Notes: generated by a model from the sequence alone, not told the origin. DNA of 8,164 nucleotides from an uncultured Bacteroidota bacterium (GCA_903879995.1 CAIRNW010000334.1:1-8164); one strand, 5' to 3'; shown: positions 1-6,636, counted from the stretch's first letter. Program-made: numbers and translations.

Positions 1-1048
1 ATACATTGTGAATACCTGGTAATTTAAAACCGCCTCCTACATATGCAAAGGTTGCGTAGCGGTAAAGCTTGGAAAGAAGACCAATGGAGTCAATGATTAA
101 AACCTTTGTATCTGGGTTGGTTGAATAATGGTAGGAAGAATAAAGTTGAGCTTGTGGGAAAAGTTGCAGTAAGCTATTTAAATGACTATCGCTTACTTCA
201 TGGGGCGCAATGATAATCTTTAGTTCGGATACAGAACTATCCGCAAGTGCACGTGCAATAACTTTTTCATCTCCTGGCCATGTACTGCCTGCCACTAACA
301 AAGGTTTATTCCCTTTGAACTGCTCAATACCGTCAACGGGAGCATTTGATGCTGCTATTTCAATAACACGATCAAACCGGGTATCTCCTGAAATGGAACT
401 GATAGAACCGAGTCCGATACCCTGGAGTAATTCCATGGATTGCTCATCCTGTACAAACAAATGATCAAATCGTGCAGCCATTTTTCGAGAGATGCCTCCA
501 TACCAACGAAAAAAAGACATTTCCTTTCTGAATATTGCTGAAACAAGCAGTAGCGGAATTTTACGATAGCTGATCTTTTTCAGATAGAAAAACCAAAACT
601 CATACTTAACAAAAAGTACTAACTCAGGATGAACAATATCCAAAAAAAGTTTTGCATTTCTCGGTCCATCCAGCGGCAAATAAAACACCCAGTCCGCCCC
701 AGGGAAGTCCTTACGTACTTCATACCCTGAAGGGGAAAAGAAAGTGAGTAGTAATTTATGGCTTGGATATTCTTTTCTGAGTCGCTCCAATAAAGGTCTT
801 CCTTGCTCAAATTCTCCAAGTGATGCAACATGCATCCAGATTACGCGGTCCGATGGTTTAATCTGGGCTTGCATTTTTTTGAAAATTCCAATTCGTCCTA
901 CCACCCAGGATCTTGCCTTGGCATGAAAGGGTGCAGCCGCCCAAAGACTTACTCTAAAAAGAAATAAAAAAATATGATAGAAGACCAGGTACAAAGTGAT
1001 GGATTGAAGTTTTGCAAAGTTAGTTCCAATCAATGGAACTGTATCCAT
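1..1048 (-). CDS. waaA: 3-deoxy-D-manno-octulosonic acid (Kdo) transferase, C-terminus beyond left edge
   Basis: The protein transfers Kdo from CMP-Kdo to the lipid A precursor at the inner face of the cytoplasmic membrane, the first step of LPS inner-core synthesis. Reading the minus strand from an ATG at 1048 gives 349 open codons and no stop before the edge. The family is usually just over 400 residues, so some 60-80 are missing. Seen: a hydrophobic N-terminal anchor (about residues 17-39); HVASLGEFEQGRP (73-85), where E79 aligns with the general-base glutamate of the family; FFSPSGYE; KYEFWFFYL; GDTRFDR; AGSTWPGDE (253-261); IIAPHE; and a GGGF..GIHN segment at the cut end, which fits the CMP-Kdo-binding GT-B half. 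The start is uncertain: family proteins often begin near the anchor, so a TTG about 18 codons in is possible. It is divergent from the sugar operon, with 35 bp between the preferred starts. Family assignment is firm. Confidence 0.93.
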   Translation of the reverse strand, partial: MDTVPLIGTNFAKLQSITLYLVFYHIFLFLFRVSLWAAAPFHAKARSWVVGRIGIFKKMQAQIKPSDRVIWMHVASLGEFEQGRPLLERLRKEYPSHKLLLTFFSPSGYEVRKDFPGADWVFYLPLDGPRNAKLFLDIVHPELVLFVKYEFWFFYLKKISYRKIPLLLVSAIFRKEMSFFRWYGGISRKMAARFDHLFVQDEQSMELLQGIGLGSISSISGDTRFDRVIEIAASNAPVDGIEQFKGNKPLLVAGSTWPGDEKVIARALADSSVSELKIIIAPHEVSDSHLNSLLQLFPQAQLYSSYHYSTNPDTKVLIIDSIGLLSKLYRYATFAYVGGGFKLPGIHNV

Positions 1049-1053
1049 TTCGT

Positions 1054-1061
1054 TACTTTTG
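1054..1061 (+). promoter_or_regulatory. possible -7 element for the nucleotide-sugar operon
   Basis: TACTTTTG matches the Bacteroidota -7 consensus TAnnTTTG and lies 22 bp before the preferred ATG at 1084. No good TTTG -33 box is found at the expected distance, so only half of the promoter is supported. If real, transcription would start after the upstream ATG at 1033, which favours the 1084 start. Confidence 0.35.
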
Positions 1062-1083
1062 CCACTCACAGATCGATCAGTCT

Positions 1084-2211
1084 ATGCGACCCATACAAAT
1101 GGTGGATACCAAAACGCAGTATCTCAAAATAAAACAGGAGGTTGATGATGCTGTTTTAAAAGTCATGGAAAGCAGTGCCTTTATCAATGGTCCTGCTGTT
1201 ACTGCCTTTTCTCAATCATTAGCTAGCTATTTGGGCGTTAAACATGTTATTCCTTGTGCCAATGGTACTGATGCTTTGCAAATTGCGATGATGGCTTTGG
1301 ACTTACAGCCAGGCGACGAAGTGATTACACCTTCCTTTACCTATATCGCAACCACGGAGGTAATTGGTTTGTTAAGATTAAAACCAGTTTTTGTTGAAGT
1401 GGACCGGCGTACTTTTTGTATGGACCCTGCTTCCCTGCGTCAGGCAATTACCCCGCGCACAAAAGCAATTGTGCCTGTTCATTTATATGGACAGTCAGCG
1501 CCGATGGAAGAAATACTTCAAATCGCTCAGGAATTTAACCTCTATGTTATCGAGGATAATGCGCAAGCTATTGGTGGGCGCTACCGGTTTAGTACTGGTA
1601 AGGAGCAAATGACCGGTACAATGGGGCATATTGGATGTACTTCATTTTACCCATCAAAAAATTTGGGAGCATTTGGAGATGGAGGGGCCATTTTTACGAA
1701 CGATGACGCGTTAGCCAATCGAATCACAATGATTGCTAATCATGGTCAAAGCAAACGCTATTACCATGATGTGGTGGGTTGTAATAGCCGTCTGGATGCC
1801 ATGCAAGCGGCTATTCTCTCAGTCAAGCTAAAACACCTTGATGCGTATAATCTTGCTCGTCGGACAGCAGCTGATTTTTATGATCAAGCTTTTGCTGCTT
1901 GTAGTGCTTTAATAACTCCATATAGAGCTCCTTATGCTAATCATGTTTTTCATCAATATACCTTATTGCTCGAGGGGAAAAGCCGAGACCAACTAGTGAG
2001 CTATCTCAATGAGAGAAAAATCCCTTCCATGATTTATTACCCTGTCCCTGGTCACCGGCAAAAAATGTTTGGCTTATCTGGAAACACATTACCGGACTTG
2101 CCTGTAACAGATTGGCTAACTGAGCGGGTAGTTTCTCTACCCATTCATACAGAACTTGATCCAGAGCAACTGGCTGCTATCTCTAGCGCAGTACTCGAAT
2201 TTATTGGGTAA
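1084..2211 (+). CDS. DegT/DnrJ/EryC1/StrS-family sugar aminotransferase, WbpE-like
   Basis: This is a PLP-dependent enzyme that moves an amino group, usually from glutamate, to a keto group on a nucleotide sugar in the cytoplasm. It has 375 residues from the ATG at 1084, a normal family length. Seen: QMVDTKTQYLKIK at the N-terminus; the cofactor-phosphate motif CANGTDALQ; ITPSFTYIAT; VIEDNAQA, whose Asp pairs with the pyridine nitrogen; TSFYPSKNLG with the Schiff-base lysine at K192; GDGGAIFTND; and NHGQSKRYYHD with NSRLDAMQAAIL. The pattern most resembles WbpE, which aminates UDP-3-keto-GlcNAcA, but exact substrate cannot be read from sequence. An in-frame ATG at 1033 would add 17 residues (MELYPFRYFCH...) that do not look like the family and would overlap waaA, so 1084 is preferred. 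First gene of the operon; the dehydrogenase starts 9 bp downstream. RffA-, ArnB- or QdtB-like 3- or 4-aminotransferases are alternatives. Confidence 0.9.
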   Translation: MRPIQMVDTKTQYLKIKQEVDDAVLKVMESSAFINGPAVTAFSQSLASYLGVKHVIPCANGTDALQIAMMALDLQPGDEVITPSFTYIATTEVIGLLRLKPVFVEVDRRTFCMDPASLRQAITPRTKAIVPVHLYGQSAPMEEILQIAQEFNLYVIEDNAQAIGGRYRFSTGKEQMTGTMGHIGCTSFYPSKNLGAFGDGGAIFTNDDALANRITMIANHGQSKRYYHDVVGCNSRLDAMQAAILSVKLKHLDAYNLARRTAADFYDQAFAACSALITPYRAPYANHVFHQYTLLLEGKSRDQLVSYLNERKIPSMIYYPVPGHRQKMFGLSGNTLPDLPVTDWLTERVVSLPIHTELDPEQLAAISSAVLEFIG

Positions 2212-2220
2212 CCAGCAGTT

Positions 2221-3522
2221 ATGCGGAACAAATCTATCCACCGATTTCTAGAAAAGCTCGATTCTATTGCTGTAATTGGGTTGGGTTATACAGGTTTACC
2301 ACTTGCGCTGCGATTAGCAGAACAATTTAATGTGATTGGATTTGATAATGATCCAGTCCGTGTACAGCAATTACAGCAGGGGTATGATTCAAATCAAGAA
2401 ATTGAATTGCACTTACCCGCCAACCTACTACCCATTTTTACCAATGACCCATCGCAATTGGCTAATCCTTCTGTTTATATTATTGCAGTTCCTACGCCAG
2501 TTGACTCAGCTAATTTACCTGACTTACATTTTTTGAAAAAAGCGGTAGAGCAAGTAGGACAATTTTTAAAATTGGGGGATTGTGTAATTGTTGAATCAAC
2601 TGTCTATCCAGGTTGCACGGAAGCATACTGTGTGCCCATTTTGGAAACAGTTTCAGGGCTCAAGCTGGGTAAAGATTTTTCAATAGGATATTCTCCCGAG
2701 CGAATAAATCCTGGTGATGCAGTGCATCATATCGGAGCGGTAATCAAGTTGGTGGCTGCCTCTGACTCTTCTGCCTTAGAATTCATGACTCAGTTATACC
2801 AGCACGTTACAGCAGCGGGTGTTCATGCTTGTGAGTCAATTCGTGTTGCGGAAGCCGCCAAGTTGACTGAGAATATTCAACGGGATGTAAACATTGCCTT
2901 ACTGAATGAACTGTCGGGAGTATACGAAAAATTAGGCATCAACCCGGGCGCTGTTTGGGAGGCCGCTTCCACAAAGTGGAACTTTTTACCTTTTCGACCA
3001 GGACTAGCTGGGGGACATTGTATCAGCGTAGATCCCTATTACCTGCTTGATCAAATTAAGCCGATGGGTATAAAAGCACCTATTGTCGAGGAAGCTAGAC
3101 GAGTCAACGAGGGGATGGTGAATCGCGTGATGACCCATGTACTCCGGCATTTGGAAACAGTAAAGGACGAAAAAAATAATAAACGGGTTTTGATTATGGG
3201 GGCTAGTTTTAAGCCTAATGTAAAGGATGTACGTAACTCAAAACCAGTTGAGCTGGCTAAGTTATTAAAGCAAAATAACGTTGAGGTGGAATTGATTGAC
3301 CCATTAGTCGACACTCAACAACTGGAACGGGTGGCTGGTTTGACTCTGACCAGTCAGATAAAGGGGCGCTATCAAGTCATCATTGTAGCAGTTAATCATA
3401 CTGCCTATAAAGAACTGGGAGAAAGCTATTTTTGCAACAGCACTTTTGAAACTGCATTGGTCATAGATTTGACAGGCGCATTCAAAGGGGTTATTCATAA
3501 CAGAAAATACTGGACTATTTAA
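2221..3522 (+). CDS. nucleotide-sugar dehydrogenase (UDP-GlcNAc/UDP-GalNAc 6-dehydrogenase type)
   Basis: The enzyme oxidises C6 of a UDP-hexose to the uronic acid in two NAD-dependent steps. Its 433 residues match the UDP-Glc/GDP-Man dehydrogenase family. Seen: Rossmann motif GLGYTG (20-25), with a conserved acidic residue after the second strand (GFDND); AVPTPVD; VESTVYPGCTE; GYSPERINPGD; AEAAKLTENIQRD, with the conserved lysine K214 and nearby Asn; FLPFRPGLAGGHC, with the catalytic Cys267 and DPYYL; and a C-terminal UDP-binding domain beginning KRVLIMGASFKPNVKD. The STVYPGCTE, SPERINPGD and TKWNFLPFRPG segments are those of the TviB/WbpO/WbpA group, which acts on N-acetylhexosamines, rather than Ugd. 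It sits 9 bp after the aminotransferase and 1 bp before rmlC, so the four genes are almost certainly co-transcribed. Next to a WbpE-like enzyme it could start a UDP-diacetamido-uronic acid route, but that is inference. Confidence 0.92.
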   Translation: MRNKSIHRFLEKLDSIAVIGLGYTGLPLALRLAEQFNVIGFDNDPVRVQQLQQGYDSNQEIELHLPANLLPIFTNDPSQLANPSVYIIAVPTPVDSANLPDLHFLKKAVEQVGQFLKLGDCVIVESTVYPGCTEAYCVPILETVSGLKLGKDFSIGYSPERINPGDAVHHIGAVIKLVAASDSSALEFMTQLYQHVTAAGVHACESIRVAEAAKLTENIQRDVNIALLNELSGVYEKLGINPGAVWEAASTKWNFLPFRPGLAGGHCISVDPYYLLDQIKPMGIKAPIVEEARRVNEGMVNRVMTHVLRHLETVKDEKNNKRVLIMGASFKPNVKDVRNSKPVELAKLLKQNNVEVELIDPLVDTQQLERVAGLTLTSQIKGRYQVIIVAVNHTAYKELGESYFCNSTFETALVIDLTGAFKGVIHNRKYWTI

Positions 3523-3523
3523 T

Positions 3524-4087
3524 ATGCCTTTTACAACCACTCAAATTCCAGGGTTGCTCATCTTTGAACCACAGGTACATGGAGATAGCAGGGGGTATTT
3601 TTTTGAATCTTACAATGAAAATACATTTCAAGCACAAGGACTTAATTTTCGCTGGGTGCAAGACAATCAATCCTCTTCTTGTTACGGTGTTATTCGAGGG
3701 TTACATTTTCAGACACCGCCAAATGCTCAAACTAAATTAATTCGTGTATTACGAGGTAGTATTTTAGATGTAGTGGTAGACATTCGAAAAGGTTCGCCAT
3801 CTTATGGACAAGTATTTTCAATTGAATTAAGTAGCGAGAACAAGAAGCAATTGTTGGTGCCACGTGGATTTGCGCACGGCTTCTCGGTGCTTAGCGAGCA
3901 GGCGGAGGTCTTGTACAAGTGTGATTCATTATATCATAAGCCCAGTGAACAGGGTATTTTATTTTCAGATCCCGATTTAAAGATTGACTGGAAAATTCAG
4001 GCTGGTAAAGCAATTGTTTCAGATAAGGATCAAGTGCTACCGGTATTGAAAGATTTTGATTCACCTTTTTATTTTTCTGGATCGTAA
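3524..4087 (+). CDS. rfbC: dTDP-4-dehydrorhamnose 3,5-epimerase
   Basis: RmlC epimerises C3 and C5 of dTDP-4-keto-6-deoxy-glucose to give dTDP-4-keto-L-rhamnose, the third step of dTDP-L-rhamnose synthesis. The protein has 187 residues, the normal size of this cupin-fold homodimer. Seen: G.L.FEP..H.D.RGYFFESYN at the N-terminus; QDNQSSS; VIRGLHFQ, with the catalytic base H61; AQTKLIRVLRG, with the conserved lysine K71; VVVDIRKGSPSYG; VPRGFAHGF; and the YKCD segment, whose Y131 corresponds to the catalytic tyrosine. The DPDLKIDW signature follows. The ATG lies 1 bp after the dehydrogenase stop, and the stop overlaps the next start in TAATG. No active-site residue looks missing. Cupin 3- or 5-epimerases from other deoxysugar pathways are close relatives, but the RmlD neighbour makes RmlC the best call. 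Confidence 0.96.
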   Translation: MPFTTTQIPGLLIFEPQVHGDSRGYFFESYNENTFQAQGLNFRWVQDNQSSSCYGVIRGLHFQTPPNAQTKLIRVLRGSILDVVVDIRKGSPSYGQVFSIELSSENKKQLLVPRGFAHGFSVLSEQAEVLYKCDSLYHKPSEQGILFSDPDLKIDWKIQAGKAIVSDKDQVLPVLKDFDSPFYFSGS

Positions 4088-4962
4088 TGGAAGCAAATGA
4101 TAGCAGGCCACTTGTTTTGGTCACTGGTGCCAATGGACAGCTGGGAAAGGAATTGCAGCAGCTTGAGAAAAAATGGCCATCATTTAGATTCCTTTTTCTA
4201 TCCAGGGAGGATTTACCGATTCATCATTTTGAATTAGTTCGTAATTTTTTCAAAGCGAGTAAGCCCTCCGTGCTTATCAACTGTGCAGCTTATACTGCCG
4301 TTGATAAAGCTGAGCAAGAACCCTTGTTAGCTCGTCAGGTAAATGCCGAGGCCGTTGGGGTGCTTGCAGCCGTATGCGCAGCCAATCAATGCAGGTTTAT
4401 TCATATTTCAACTGACTATGTTTTTGATGGCACTGCAACCAGTCCCTACAAGGAACAAGATTTAACAGCTCCTCAAAGTGTATACGGTCAAACCAAGCTG
4501 GAGGGGGAGCGGCAAGCACTTTTGGCCAACCCCCAGACACTCATCATTCGTACTTCATGGGTCTACTCCTCATTTGGAAAGAACTTTGTAAAAACTATCA
4601 TTCGCTTATTACAGGATAAACCTCAAATTAGTGTGGTGCAAGATCAATTAGGGTCACCAACTTTTGCGGCTGACCTGGCTAATGCAATACTTCAGATAAT
4701 TTCTTCAAATAATTGGATTCCAGGTATATACAATTATTCAAATTCAGGAATTATTAGCTGGTATCAATTTGCTCAGGAGATAGGAAAACTAGTCGGTTCC
4801 TCGACACCCATCAAAGGGATTTCAACGGCGGAGTATCCAACTCCAGCTAAAAGACCGGCTTGGTCAGTATTGGACACCTCTAAAATTGTGTCCACTTATG
4901 GCGTAACAATCAAAGATTGGAAGGAAAGTTTAGGGCAGTGTATCCGTGAATTAGGGTACTGA
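4087..4962 (+). CDS. rfbD: dTDP-4-dehydrorhamnose reductase
   Basis: RmlD reduces dTDP-4-keto-L-rhamnose to dTDP-L-rhamnose with NAD(P)H, the final step of the pathway. The protein has 291 residues, typical of this extended short-chain dehydrogenase. Seen: the nucleotide-binding loop TGANGQLG (13-20); INCAAYTAVDKAE.EP, a hallmark of RmlD; HISTDYVFDGT, with T109 in the catalytic set; YGQTK, giving the catalytic Y133 and K137; RTSWVYS..GKNFV; DQ.GSPT; and YN(Y)SN.G..SWY.FA followed by I.TAEYPTPAKRPAWSVLD near the C-terminus, where substrate is held. The start codon shares its A with the rmlC stop, so translation is probably coupled. It is the last gene of the operon. The product most likely feeds a rhamnosyltransferase for O-antigen or another surface glycan. 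rmlA and rmlB are not in this window. Confidence 0.96.
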   Translation: MEANDSRPLVLVTGANGQLGKELQQLEKKWPSFRFLFLSREDLPIHHFELVRNFFKASKPSVLINCAAYTAVDKAEQEPLLARQVNAEAVGVLAAVCAANQCRFIHISTDYVFDGTATSPYKEQDLTAPQSVYGQTKLEGERQALLANPQTLIIRTSWVYSSFGKNFVKTIIRLLQDKPQISVVQDQLGSPTFAADLANAILQIISSNNWIPGIYNYSNSGIISWYQFAQEIGKLVGSSTPIKGISTAEYPTPAKRPAWSVLDTSKIVSTYGVTIKDWKESLGQCIRELGY

Positions 4963-4965
4963 TCC

Positions 4966-5030
4966 GCTTTGCACGCATCTCGAATAAAAAACCCTGGCAA
5001 AATTGCCAGGGTTTGCAGTTGACCCATAAG
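4966..5030. repeat. 65-bp exact direct repeat, copy 1 (tRNA-Gln tail fragment plus terminator)
   Basis: This copy is identical over 65 bases to 5137-5201 (offset 171 bp); both ends break at a mismatch. Read on the minus strand it holds the last 12 nt of tRNA-Gln including the discriminator (5030-5019), a short link, a terminator hairpin with a T-run, and about 20 bp of flank ending 4 bp from the rfbD stop. The rest of the tRNA is absent, so the fragment cannot make a tRNA. It is the derived copy, because the other one continues into the intact gene. Confidence 0.95.
4986..5014 (-). terminator. terminator hairpin inside repeat copy 1
   Basis: The stem AAACCCTGGC / GCCAGGGTTT (4989-4998 with 5005-5014) has a 6-nt loop, and on the minus strand a run of six T ends the structure (4991-4986). 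The T-run gives it minus-strand polarity, opposite to the rfbD operon that ends 24 bp earlier. In the plus direction only TTTGCAG follows the stem, so it would be weak for the operon. It may act as a back-up stop for tRNA-Gln transcription. Confidence 0.7.
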
Positions 5031-5136
5031 CATTACTTCGCTCCTTCGGAGCTCAGTGATCCGGGGAGGGTTTCAAAAGCAAACCCTTGCCCGCTTTGCG
5101 GGCTTTGTTTTTTCTTCTCGACGCTTAGCAAAGCAA
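5031..5136. other. hairpin-rich spacer between the two repeat copies
   Basis: This 106-bp noncoding spacer shows no convincing open frame. It holds three consecutive inverted repeats: GCTCC-TTC-GGAGC (5040-5052), GGGTTT-CAAAAGC-AAACCC (5068-5086) and GCCCGC-TTT-GCGGGC (5089-5103), the last followed by a T-rich run. A fourth, GCAAAGC-AA-GCTTTGC (5128-5143), straddles the junction with repeat copy 2. The origin is not recognised. It could be the remains of another tRNA tail, a small repeat element, or a structured RNA end. Confidence 0.6.
5089..5113 (+). terminator. rho-independent terminator for the sugar operon
   Basis: A 6-bp GC stem, GCCCGC / GCGGGC with a TTT loop (5089-5103), is followed by TTTGTTTTTT (5104-5113). 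This is classic plus-strand polarity. It lies about 130 bp after the rfbD stop and is the first convincing stop for that operon. The GGGTTT/AAACCC hairpin just before it may add to the structure. Confidence 0.78.
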
Positions 5137-5201
5137 GCTTTGCACGCATCTCGAATAAAAAACCCTGGCAAAATTGCCAGGGTTTGCAGTTGACCCATAA
5201 G
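5137..5201. repeat. 65-bp exact direct repeat, copy 2 (contiguous with intact tRNA-Gln)
   Basis: Partner of 4966-5030. Positions 5190-5201 are the last 12 nt of the functional tRNA-Gln gene, and the remainder is its native downstream flank with terminator. Because the tRNA end, the terminator and the flank beyond were copied as one block with no mismatch, the duplication is probably recent or kept identical by recombination. Confidence 0.95.
5157..5185 (-). terminator. tRNA-Gln transcription terminator
   Basis: The same hairpin as in copy 1: AAACCCTGGC / GCCAGGGTTT (5160-5169 with 5176-5185), with a six-T run on the minus strand (5162-5157). It begins 4 bp after the tRNA 3' end, the expected place for a terminator of a single tRNA transcript. 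Confidence 0.85.
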
Positions 5202-5260
5202 GATTCGAACCTTAACAGACAGAACCAAAATCTGTAGTGCTACCGTTACACCATGGGTCA
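5190..5260 (-). tRNA. tRNA-Gln (anticodon TTG)
   Basis: The minus strand folds as a full cloverleaf of 71 nt. The acceptor stem TGACCCA / TGGGTCA (5260-5254 with 5197-5191) has discriminator A at 5190. The D arm contains GTGTAACGGTAGCAC. The anticodon stem ACAGA / TCTGT encloses loop TTTTGGT, giving anticodon TTG, which reads CAA (and CAG by wobble) as glutamine. The T arm is TAAGG-TTCGAAT-CCTTA. CCA is not encoded (CTG follows the discriminator), so the tRNA nucleotidyltransferase must add it. The gene lies 68 bp after tyrS on the same strand but has its own promoter and terminator. Its last 12 nt recur in the direct repeat at 5019-5030. Confidence 0.97.
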
Positions 5261-5282
5261 ATCCAATCCGTAAACGGGAGTG

Positions 5283-5314
5283 CAAAAATAGGGCAGTTAG
5301 GCTTTTGCCCCAAA
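5283..5314 (-). promoter_or_regulatory. Bacteroidota-type promoter for tRNA-Gln
   Basis: On the minus strand TTTG (5314-5311) is followed after exactly 20 bases by TATTTTTG (5290-5283). Both boxes fully match the Bacteroidota primary-sigma consensus TTTG / TAnnTTTG at preferred spacing. Transcription would begin roughly 15-20 bases before the mature tRNA end at 5260, leaving a short leader for RNase P to remove. It lies between the tyrS stop and the tRNA. Confidence 0.8.
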
Positions 5315-5328
5315 TGGATTTTGAAAAT

Positions 5329-6612
5329 TTAAACCGCCTTTACCGTGATTAGAAAATAATTCTTTTTTCCTTTTTGGATAAGGATGTATCGATCGTGTAA
5401 GAGAAATGCGGCGGTAACCTTTAGCTCAATCGATTCAACTTTTTTACGATTAATACTAACGCCTCCACCTTGCACGGTTTTACGTGCCTCGCCCTTGCTT
5501 GGAAATATACCTGTATTGGCAAGCAGGCTCACAATATCTACTCCCTCCTCCAAGAGGGAGCGATCAATTTCTACTTTGACAACGCCTTGTATTTCCTCCA
5601 AATCAGTTGCTGATAAAGACTCTATAGGGGCTTGTTGATTTGAAAAAAGCTTTTCGGTGGTTTCAATTGCTTTTTCCAGTTCTTCTTTTCCATGAACAAA
5701 TTGAGTAATCTCGGCAGCTAATCTTCGTTGTAGCGTTCTGGTTGCAGGATTTTGTAAGTGCAGATCGGTGATTTTTTCAATTTCATCACGTGTCAAAAAA
5801 GTAAATAGTTTGATCCAACGTGTTGCATCTGCATCACTTGCATTTAGCCAAAACTGATAAAATTGGTAAGGGGATGTTTTAATGGGGTCAAGCCAAATAT
5901 TTCCAGCTTCGGTTTTCCCGAATTTACCGCCATCTGATTTTGTAACCAGTGGGTTGGTAAATACAAAGGCCTCACCTCCACATTTCCTACGGATAAGCTC
6001 TGTGCCAGTAGTCATATTGCCCCATTGGTCACTGCCTCCCATTTGGAGTTTGCAATTTTTGTGTTGGTATAACCAATAGAAATCGTAGGCTTGCATCAGC
6101 TGATAGGCAAACTCAGTGTAGCTGATTCCAGTCTCCCCCTCAATTCTCTTTTTTACACTGTCCTTTGCCATCATGTAGTTTACCGTAATGTGTTTGCCAG
6201 TATCTCTCAGAAAGTCAATAAAAGAGATGGATTTAAACCAATCATAATTGTTCACCAGTTCAGCTGCATTGGGCAATTGTGGCGAAAAATTTAGGTAGCG
6301 CTCCAATTGTGCCTTAACTCCCGCGATATTTCGTTGCAGCGTTTCCTCATTCAACAAGTTTCTTTCTTCACTTTTTCCACTGGGGTCTCCAACCATTCCA
6401 GTGGCACCGCCTACGAGTGCAATAGGTTTGTGTCCCGCTTTCTGGAAATGAACCAGTAAAAGGATTGGTACTAGACTTCCAATGTGAAGACTATCAGCAG
6501 TAGGATCAAAGCCTATGTACCCGGTGGTCAACTCTTTTTCTAATTGTTCCCGGGTGCCCGGCATGATATCCTGAATCATACCTCTCCAACTCAGTTCATC
6601 CAGCAAATTCAT
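5329..6612 (-). CDS. tyrS: tyrosyl-tRNA synthetase
   Basis: TyrRS charges tRNA-Tyr with tyrosine in the cytoplasm via a tyrosyl-adenylate. The protein is 427 residues, the usual length of bacterial TyrRS. Seen: [16 protein letters not shown], with Y32 in the active site and the class I HIGH motif as HIGS (43-46); [17 protein letters not shown]; the tyrosine pocket [10 protein letters not shown] (169-178) and GGSDQWGN (192-199); KFGKT (230-234) as the KMSKS loop; and a C-terminal S4-like RNA-binding domain, roughly residues 355-420, with [30 protein letters not shown] in place of KMSKS is normal in TyrRS. The ATG at 6612 gives the standard [11 protein letters not shown] start. It is divergent from the secreted peptidase gene (74 bp apart) and convergent with the sugar operon. 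No truncation or frameshift is seen. Confidence 0.98.
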   Translation of the reverse strand: MNLLDELSWRGMIQDIMPGTREQLEKELTTGYIGFDPTADSLHIGSLVPILLLVHFQKAGHKPIALVGGATGMVGDPSGKSEERNLLNEETLQRNIAGVKAQLERYLNFSPQLPNAAELVNNYDWFKSISFIDFLRDTGKHITVNYMMAKDSVKKRIEGETGISYTEFAYQLMQAYDFYWLYQHKNCKLQMGGSDQWGNMTTGTELIRRKCGGEAFVFTNPLVTKSDGGKFGKTEAGNIWLDPIKTSPYQFYQFWLNASDADATRWIKLFTFLTRDEIEKITDLHLQNPATRTLQRRLAAEITQFVHGKEELEKAIETTEKLFSNQQAPIESLSATDLEEIQGVVKVEIDRSLLEEGVDIVSLLANTGIFPSKGEARKTVQGGGVSINRKKVESIELKVTAAFLLHDRYILIQKGKKNYFLITVKAV

Positions 6613-6628
6613 TGAAACTACATTTTCG

Positions 6629-6636
6629 CAAATGTA
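6629..6636 (-). promoter_or_regulatory. possible -7 element for tyrS
   Basis: On the minus strand TACATTTG matches TAnnTTTG and ends 16 bp before the tyrS ATG, implying a very short leader. The nearest upstream TTG (6653-6651) is only 14 bases away, shorter than the usual 19-21, so the -33 box is not convincing. No T-box or other leader structure fits in this 74-bp gap. Confidence 0.4.

Noticed and set aside
210..926. Several 60-84 codon frames on both strands in the first kilobase
   Set aside because: All lie inside the continuous waaA reading frame, which has clear family motifs. They are shadows.
5019..5030. A second tRNA gene at repeat copy 1
   Set aside because: Only the last 12 nt of tRNA-Gln are present. 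The adjoining spacer does not continue the tRNA sequence or fold as one.
4966..5201. CRISPR array
   Set aside because: There are only two repeat copies, the repeat is 65 bp and contains a tRNA end and terminator, and there is a single spacer.
5013..5285. Short open frames on both strands across the repeat and tRNA region
   Set aside because: They run through the tRNA, terminators and repeat, show no family resemblance, and have compositions dictated by the structured RNA.
5190..6612. Functional link between tyrS and the adjacent tRNA
   Set aside because: The tRNA is for glutamine, not tyrosine, and has its own promoter and terminator, so adjacency looks incidental.
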